Source: Microcaldota archaeon | GTDB lineage: Archaea > Micrarchaeota > Micrarchaeia > Norongarragalinales > UBA8480 | Assembly: GCA_023246885.1 (NCBI GenBank) | Contig: JAHFHN010000068.1 | Location: 1 to 5,200, forward strand | Length of the DNA stretch: 5,200 nucleotides | Reading direction: 5' to 3' | The notes under the pieces: generated by a model | Database searches by the model: none | What the model was told of the DNA's origin: nothing | The model's input: only the letters and a program-made list of their open reading frames with translations | Translations under genes and position numbers: made by a program | In this document: in pieces, positions 1-3,446 of the stretch | How the letters are laid out: each line of letters opens with the position of its first letter | How positions within the stretch are numbered: the first letter of the stretch is position 1

Positions 1-409
1 TCGACGGCGCGGTTTGGTACATCGCTATCGGCTCGACTTATCCTGGTGGTGCAGGAGCCACCAAGGGTTGGGTTGTTCATCCATTAAAAAGTCACGTTAG
101 TTGGGTTCAGAACGTCGCGAGACAGTTCGGTGGCATCTCCTAGAAGTGCATTGCTGGCTGAGGGTAAGACTCCCTAAGTACGAGAGGAACGGGGAATCGG
201 CGCCGCTAGTTAAGCTGTTGTCAAAAGGATTCAAATGGCACGCAGCATAGCCACGCGCTCTTCGAATAAGTCCTGAAAGCATCTAAGGACGAAGTCGGTC
301 CCAAAACGAGCCAGCTTAGACCGCCCATAGCAGATGGGTTTGATAGAACTGAAGTGTAAACCAGGAGCTTCGGCGACTGGCGAGCTAACAGTAACTAAAG
401 GTCAAATCT
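1..409 (+). rRNA. 23S ribosomal RNA, 3' end (5' truncated by window)
   Basis: This is the 3' end of large-subunit rRNA: the last half of the peptidyl-transferase ring, the A-loop, the sarcin-ricin loop and the terminal helices. Seen directly: the A-loop hairpin at about 70-82 (loop TGTTC), the ring segment around 95-125 (GAGACAG at 118-124), the universal sarcin-ricin sequence AGTACGAGAGGAAC at 177-190, and a well-conserved block at about 264-290 (CTGAAAGCATCTAAG). From memory, bases 1-108 align without gaps to E. coli positions 2479-2586, and this offset holds at several independent landmarks. The 3' end is placed by similarity to the terminal GAGCTAAC...ACTAA segment and is uncertain by about 10 bases. 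Several ring positions differ from the usual bases (see findings). No 5S rRNA follows, unlike many archaeal rRNA operons. The 16S side is outside the window. Confidence 0.96.
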
Positions 410-416
410 AAAAAAC

Positions 417-441
417 TAAGTAGCGCTTATTTTTTTCGCTA
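417..441 (+). terminator. Probable rRNA terminator: short hairpin plus T-run
   Basis: TAAG (417-420) and CTTA (426-429) form a 4-bp stem around TAGCG, followed directly by seven T (430-436). An alternative 5-bp pairing joins TAGCG (421-425) to CGCTA (437-441). Archaeal termination mostly depends on the T-run, so this is the first plausible stop for transcription leaving the 23S gene. The assignment is inferred from position and sequence only. Confidence 0.5.
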
Positions 442-501
442 TTTTGCTAATAACAAGTGGCTTTTCGCAATAACTCAAAATTGTTTTCAACTTAACAGCT
501 C

Positions 502-522
502 GTTAACACCCAACGTGTTAGC
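502..522. repeat. Inverted repeat, 8-bp stem with 5-nt loop
   Basis: Bases 502-509 (GTTAACAC) pair with 515-522 (GTGTTAGC), with one G-T wobble, around the loop CCAAC. It lies in the gap between the 3' end of the 23S gene and the 3' end of the convergent minus-strand operon. A role as a bidirectional transcription barrier is likely, but an rRNA-processing or regulatory role cannot be excluded. Confidence 0.5.
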
Positions 523-527
523 TTTCT

Positions 528-558
528 AAAAATTTAATTTTTTAAATTTTATAAAAAT
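528..558 (-). terminator. Probable terminator of the minus-strand operon: AT-only hairpin with T-runs
   Basis: A perfect 9-bp inverted repeat (AAAATTTAA at 529-537, TTAAATTTT at 542-550) has a 4-nt T loop. It lies just downstream of the TAA stop at 562-564 of the 220-aa gene. On the minus strand, runs of five T precede and follow the stem. An archaeal RNA polymerase leaving the operon would meet these T-runs first. The strand assignment comes from gene orientation. Confidence 0.5.
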
Positions 559-561
559 TAG

Positions 562-1224
562 TTAGCGCGAGCTTTGCCGAGAAATACGTTTATGAATCGC
601 AGCGGCGATTTTTTCCGAGATAACTGGAGACAAATATTTTTGTTGTTCTGGTGAGTGTAATTGCATTAATTGCGAATGATATTGATGTTCAGTTCTCTTT
701 CTCACTATTTGCGCGTCCATGTCTACCCTTTCACCAAGAGTCCGTCTAATATTGCGTATGCGTGCTAAATTCACTTCGCCTTTTGGACCCGGAATCTCTG
801 CGATAATTCCCGGCACTTCTATTACAAAATTGCCGTTATTCATTTTGTTAAATTCTATTTCGCTTTTAGCTTTCGTTCTTCTATGCGCGCTAAATTCACC
901 GACCCTAAATTTAGTTACATGTCTTTTCGCTGCTTCACACATTAGTTCTGGTTCAGACGCATGAAAATTAAACGCGGTTGCGCCATGCTTCTCTGCTTTC
1001 ATTTTTGCCCATTCATACGAGTCCGAAAGCGTTGAAAGTTGAACAATAGCTCGTCTTGGAATATTTCTTTGTACAATTCCATAATTAGTTTCCCTCGCGG
1101 GAATTTTTTCCATTATTACTTCGTGCCCGTACTTTTCGCGCAAAATTCTTGCAACTTTCCTCGCGTGGAAACCAGCAACAACTTCAGTTGGGTGTTCGTT
1201 CCACACTAAAACAACTTTAGCCAT
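562..1224 (-). CDS. Putative zinc-dependent hydrolase, M14/AspA-AstE-like (function tentative)
   Basis: This is a soluble protein of 220 residues with no signal peptide or membrane segment. I do not recognise it outright. The order of candidate metal and catalytic residues fits the M14 carboxypeptidase / succinylglutamate desuccinylase-aspartoacylase group: H11-x-x-E14 after the first strand (HPTE followed by AG), a second histidine in a strand end FNFHASE (H88), and a glutamate in FVIEVPG (E136). Members of that group cleave peptide or amide bonds in amino-acid derivatives; the substrate here is unknown. At 220 residues it would be a short, core-only member. It starts 13 bp downstream of the Nudix stop on the same strand, so the two are probably cotranscribed. 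No strong Shine-Dalgarno is seen, although GTGA lies 14-17 bases before the ATG, overlapping the Nudix stop. The C-terminal third is basic and rich in Arg, His and Gln. The coding region is firm; the function is not. Confidence 0.5.
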   Translation of the reverse strand: MAKVVLVWNEHPTEVVAGFHARKVARILREKYGHEVIMEKIPARETNYGIVQRNIPRRAIVQLSTLSDSYEWAKMKAEKHGATAFNFHASEPELMCEAAKRHVTKFRVGEFSAHRRTKAKSEIEFNKMNNGNFVIEVPGIIAEIPGPKGEVNLARIRNIRRTLGERVDMDAQIVRKRTEHQYHSQLMQLHSPEQQKYLSPVISEKIAAAIHKRISRQSSR

Positions 1225-1237
1225 GTTTTATTTTTTT

Positions 1238-1795
1238 TCACTTGTTTATTTTCAGTTTTTTCTCTGCCATTAGCAGCGCAGCGATTGACGTAGCGTATTG
1301 TAATTTGCGTTTTTTAATTAACGCTGGAACGTCTTTAAATTTTGTGCGTATCACTTTCAACTCTTCTGGCTCATCGCCTTGAAGTTTACTTGGAACCAAA
1401 TTTGTGCCTAAGTAAATTTCAGTAGAGTGAGTTGAGTAACCTGGCGCAGTTTCAACTGTGCCCAAGTGCACTAATTTTTTTGGTAAATAGCCTATTTCTT
1501 CTTGGCACTCGCGCTTCGCTGCTTGTAAAGCTGTTTCGCCTTTGTCAACTAAACCAGTTGGGCACATGACTTCACGTTTGTTTACGCCAGTGCAATAAAG
1601 TTCAATCAATAAAATTTTTCCATTTTTATCAACCGGAACTATAACTGCGCTTTTTCTACCATTGCCAGTTGCAGAGTCCATGTACTCGTGCTTTACTTTT
1701 TTCCCATTTGGAAACATTATTTCAACTGCGTTAATTGAAAAAACTTTTCCTTTTGCAACACGTTTACGGCGTAAAATTTTCGGCATGTTAACCAT
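1238..1795 (-). CDS. Nudix hydrolase, NudE/ADP-ribose pyrophosphatase-like
   Basis: This is a 185-residue cytoplasmic Nudix enzyme, predicted to split ADP-ribose or related ADP-X compounds into AMP plus a phosphorylated product with Mg2+. The Nudix box is complete at residues 81-103: G81, E87, R95-E96, E99-E100 and G102 fit the GX5EX7REUXEEXGU pattern. Before it lies an N-terminal beta-rich region (about 14-70) typical of ADP-ribose pyrophosphatases, including the FPNGKKVKHEYM strand pair. APGYST at 117-122, after the box, matches the proline position usual in ADP-sugar hydrolases, and LQGDEPEEL at 138-146 closely resembles E. coli NudE. Length matches the family (about 185). The box is preceded by PTG where PAG or similar is common. 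Two ATG codons lie at the 5' end, at 1795 and 1786. A TATA box centred 25.5 bases before the second suggests a leaderless start at Met4 (1786). It leads a probable two-gene operon with the downstream hydrolase-like gene. Confidence 0.92.
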   Translation of the reverse strand: MVNMPKILRRKRVAKGKVFSINAVEIMFPNGKKVKHEYMDSATGNGRKSAVIVPVDKNGKILLIELYCTGVNKREVMCPTGLVDKGETALQAAKRECQEEIGYLPKKLVHLGTVETAPGYSTHSTEIYLGTNLVPSKLQGDEPEELKVIRTKFKDVPALIKKRKLQYATSIAALLMAEKKLKINK

Positions 1796-1807
1796 TAAGT
1801 CTTTGGA

Positions 1808-1815
1808 TTATTTAA
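1808..1815. promoter_or_regulatory. Shared symmetric TATA box for the divergent Nudix and alkyltransferase genes
   Basis: TTATTTAA on the plus strand reads TTAAATAA on the minus strand, and both are good archaeal TATA boxes. Its centre (1811.5) is 26.5 bases before the plus-strand ATG at 1838 and 25.5 bases before the minus-strand ATG at 1786. Both distances fit transcription starting at the start codon, giving leaderless mRNAs. On the minus strand the purine-rich GCAAAG directly upstream resembles a BRE (TFB site), better than the plus-side flank. No second TATA box is evident in the 42-bp gap. Confidence 0.65.
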
Positions 1816-1837
1816 CTTTGCCAGCGTTGCTTTAATC

Positions 1838-2149
1838 ATGGCAACTCTTTTTCAACAAAAAGTTTGGGACACGTGTGCCAAAATTCCATGTGGCATGGTT
1901 TCCACTTATGCTGAAATCGCAATGGTAATTGGCAAGCCGAAATCAAGTCGTGCAGTTGGTAACTCGTTGAATCAAAATCCTTTTCCAAAAAATAAGGTGC
2001 CATGTCATCGCGTTGTTTTAAGTTCAGGCAAAGTCGGCGGCTACGCGCATGGTACAAAAAAGAAAATTCAACTGTTGGAAAAAGAAGGAGTGAAAATTGA
2101 AAAAGGTAAGGTAGTGAATTTAGTGCGTGTATTATTTCAATTTCAATGA
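1838..2149 (+). CDS. Methylated-DNA--protein-cysteine methyltransferase, single-domain (MGMT/Ogt family)
   Basis: This 103-residue protein corresponds to the C-terminal DNA-binding and active-site domain of O6-alkylguanine-DNA alkyltransferases. It would remove alkyl groups from guanine O6 by irreversible transfer to its own cysteine. Visible motifs, in order: IPCGMVSTYAEIA (16-28, helix-turn-helix entry), SRAVGN (37-42) with the conserved arginine finger R38, N47-P48, the active-site PCHRV (55-59, nucleophile C56), and GGYAHG with K-x2-LL-x-EG (67-84). The cysteine is present, so this is not an alkyltransferase-like (ATL) protein, in which Trp or another residue replaces it. The N-terminal ribonuclease-H-like domain of full-length Ada-C/Ogt/MGMT is absent. 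No start lies upstream that could add it, and the ATG sits 26.5 bases after the TATA centre, so this length is probably genuine. Divergent from the Nudix gene; convergent with the 43-aa ORF, 12 bp away. Confidence 0.93.
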   Translation: MATLFQQKVWDTCAKIPCGMVSTYAEIAMVIGKPKSSRAVGNSLNQNPFPKNKVPCHRVVLSSGKVGGYAHGTKKKIQLLEKEGVKIEKGKVVNLVRVLFQFQ

Positions 2150-2155
2150 TGTGTG

Positions 2156-2163
2156 TTTTTTTT
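2156..2163 (+). terminator. T8 tract downstream of the alkyltransferase gene
   Basis: Eight consecutive T begin 7 bases after the TGA stop of the plus-strand gene. In archaea such T-tracts alone can terminate transcription. It overlaps the last codon positions of the convergent 43-aa ORF. No stem is associated with it. Confidence 0.5.
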
Positions 2164-2293
2164 AAATATCGATTTGCGTAAATCGGCCGACTTTCTTAAA
2201 CTTAGGCAAGCGTTCAAGCATTTGCCAAAATTCAGGCCATGACGTTGAACTAGGTGCAGGATCTTTAAGTTGTCTAATTGTTATTTTTGCCAT
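2162..2293 (-). CDS. Small hypothetical protein, 43 aa
   Basis: This short ORF (ATG at 2293, TAA at 2164-2162) begins MAKITIRQLKDPAP and ends VGRFTQIDI. It contains two tryptophans in SWPEFWQML (18-26), followed by a basic stretch (RLPKFKKVGR, 28-37). There is no signal peptide or membrane segment, and I recognise no family. Support for reality: it starts 5 bases after the stop of the 88-aa gene on the same strand; a GTGAT sequence matching the anti-Shine-Dalgarno complement (GGTGAT) lies just before the ATG; and it fills an otherwise empty 150-bp gap, ending 12 bp from the convergent alkyltransferase gene. The spacing implies translational coupling with the 88-aa gene. It could be a partner of that protein, or a degraded remnant of something longer. 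Function unknown. Confidence 0.5.
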   Translation of the reverse strand: MAKITIRQLKDPAPSSTSWPEFWQMLERLPKFKKVGRFTQIDI

Positions 2294-2298
2294 GTTAA

Positions 2299-2565
2299 TC
2301 ACTGTGGCTCTATTGGTTTTTTAAGTTTTTCATCAGATGGAATTTTAAATTTGTCTGAAAGCATTTTAGCCTCTTCTACTATTCCGGTCACTATCACGCT
2401 GCAGCTTTTAAAAGCAGTTTTTTCATTCAGTGTACTTAATGCAAACGCAAACTTATCGCCTTTTCCTTCTACTGCTACAATCACGTGATAATCTCTTCCT
2501 GTAAGCTTTGTAGTTAAAAGTTTATCAATTTCTTCAGCAAGTTCGTTCTGTTCTATTAGATCCAT
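2299..2565 (-). CDS. Hypothetical protein, 88 aa, soluble alpha/beta
   Basis: Unrecognised. The sequence suggests an acidic N-terminal helix (1-20), a strand HVIVAVEG (27-34), a turn KGDK, a second strand FAFALST (39-45), a third strand SVIVTGI (56-62), then an amphipathic helix VEEAKMLSDKF (63-73) and a charged tail ending in PIEPQ. There is a single cysteine (C55), no signal peptide and no membrane segment. The ATG lies 26.5 bases after the centre of a perfect TATA box, so the mRNA is probably leaderless. The 43-aa ORF follows 5 bases after its TGA. It has its own promoter and is separated from scpA by a hairpin and T-runs, so it is probably not part of the segregation operon. The coding call is supported by promoter placement and codon use similar to its neighbours. 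Confidence 0.65.
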   Translation of the reverse strand: MDLIEQNELAEEIDKLLTTKLTGRDYHVIVAVEGKGDKFAFALSTLNEKTAFKSCSVIVTGIVEEAKMLSDKFKIPSDEKLKKPIEPQ

Positions 2566-2587
2566 AACGTGAAGTTGACTAGTATAG

Positions 2588-2595
2588 TTTATAAA
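2588..2595 (-). promoter_or_regulatory. TATA box of the 88-aa/43-aa unit
   Basis: The perfect palindrome TTTATAAA is centred at 2591.5, 26.5 bases before the ATG at 2565. Immediately upstream on the minus strand is an A-rich GAAAAT, a reasonable BRE. The spacing equals that of the alkyltransferase promoter and predicts a leaderless transcript. Confidence 0.65.
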
Positions 2596-2605
2596 ATTTT
2601 CTTGT

Positions 2606-2646
2606 AAAAAAAGAGACGAACAACAAAAAACAGTGGATTGTTTTTT
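2606..2646 (-). terminator. Hairpin plus two T-runs downstream of scpA
   Basis: AAAAAACA (2625-2632) and TGTTTTTT (2639-2646) form a perfect 8-bp stem around GTGGAT. On the minus strand it gives a T6 run within the stem, followed by T7 at 2612-2606, about 25-65 bases after the scpA stop. It should end scpA transcription just before the next promoter. The stem is nearly symmetric, so it could also work on the plus strand. Confidence 0.55.
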
Positions 2647-2669
2647 CTATTTGTGATTTGAACCAGAAG

Positions 2670-3380
2670 CTACAATATTTTTATTTTGATTTCGCCGTAG
2701 GTTTGTTCTTGCCAAATGTCTGCTTTTCTTTCTTGCACTAAATGTAGTAGTGGCATTAGCCTGCTTGCAACGTGGCCGTTTTTGTCTTTGTTTAGTGAAT
2801 TAGGGTCAAGTAATAACGAAAACGCAAGTACGCCGTTTTCATCTTTTAATTCATTTGCCAATAAGTATAGTTTTTTTATTAATTCATGCAAGTCTTCTTT
2901 TGGTAATTGGAGTTCAAGTATTTTTGGCGCGATTGTAAGTAGTTGCTGTGTAGTTGTTGAACTTATTACGTCGTCAACTGCTTTGACTAATTCTTCTAGT
3001 GTAACTTTGCGTGAACGTGCATTGTTTGTGCGTAGTATTAATTGTGGAATTTCTTCTGGGATTAATTCGCGCGGCATAGGTTCTTCTAGTTGAAAGTCCT
3101 CTTCAAATTTATCTTCAAGTGAAAGCGCATCGGCTTTAAAGCGTAAAAGTAAACTAGTTGCGAGTATAACATTTGCAGGTAAGCGCAAGTCAACTGCGGC
3201 GAATTCTTTTACTTTTTGCAAGTACTTATCTGCAATTACCCCGATATCCAAGTCCCACGGGTTCATTTGGTTTGAATTTACTAAATCAAGCAATACTTCG
3301 CGCCACGTTGGCTCTAAAACTAGTGTTTCCAAATCTAAATTAGAGGAGGTTACTTGCAGTTGGGTGGTTTCTTCTTCCAT
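2670..3380 (-). CDS. scpA: Segregation and condensation protein A (ScpA, kleisin)
   Basis: This is a 236-residue kleisin that bridges the two heads of the SMC ATPase dimer in the chromosome-organising condensin complex. The N-terminal SMC-neck-binding helical region is visible at 25-86: TWREVLLDLV, then NPWDLDIGVIADKYL (40-54), DLRLPANVILATSLLLRFKA (64-83). An acidic, variable middle (about 88-112) carries E/D-rich linkers. The C-terminal winged helix (about 180-236) ends with LLHLVQERKADIWQEQTYGEIKIKIL-type signature residues (Q224, G229, I231), which bind the SMC head cap. Length is normal for archaeal ScpA. The ATG at 3380 is the first start in an otherwise open frame. A TATA box at 3433-3443 predicts a leader of about 30 nt. 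smc and scpB are not in the window, although scpA often sits next to smc in archaea. Confidence 0.88.
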   Translation of the reverse strand: MEEETTQLQVTSSNLDLETLVLEPTWREVLLDLVNSNQMNPWDLDIGVIADKYLQKVKEFAAVDLRLPANVILATSLLLRFKADALSLEDKFEEDFQLEEPMPRELIPEEIPQLILRTNNARSRKVTLEELVKAVDDVISSTTTQQLLTIAPKILELQLPKEDLHELIKKLYLLANELKDENGVLAFSLLLDPNSLNKDKNGHVASRLMPLLHLVQERKADIWQEQTYGEIKIKIL

Positions 3381-3432
3381 TTTTCGAATTCTCTCAGTGT
3401 GGGTGCCGAAGGCAAAATACTTACTTTTTCGG

Positions 3433-3443
3433 TATATATAAAA
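3433..3443 (-). promoter_or_regulatory. TATA box of scpA
   Basis: On the minus strand this reads TTTTATATATA, flanked by GG and CC. Counting about 26 bases from its centre places transcription start near 3412, leaving a leader of roughly 30 nt before the ATG at 3380. That differs from the leaderless spacing at the other two promoters. It begins 3 bases after the stop codon of the upstream anchored-protein gene, with no clear terminator between them. Confidence 0.55.
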
Positions 3444-3446
3444 CCT

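Noticed and set aside
97..282. Open reading frame inside the 23S rRNA, and plus-strand frames opposite scpA and the anchored protein
   Set aside because: These are chance frames antisense to or within well-supported genes, with no promoter, ribosome binding site or protein-like composition.
2145..2151. ATGATGT resembling a C box of an archaeal C/D sRNA
   Set aside because: It lies at the alkyltransferase stop codon and no matching D box (CTGA) with C'/D' spacing was found nearby.
2655..2664. GATTTGAACC, whose complement resembles a tRNA T-loop (GGTTCAAATC), on the minus strand after scpA
   Set aside because: The flanking bases do not form a T-stem (TCTGG against CACAA pairs at only two of five positions), and no acceptor, D or anticodon stem fits around it.
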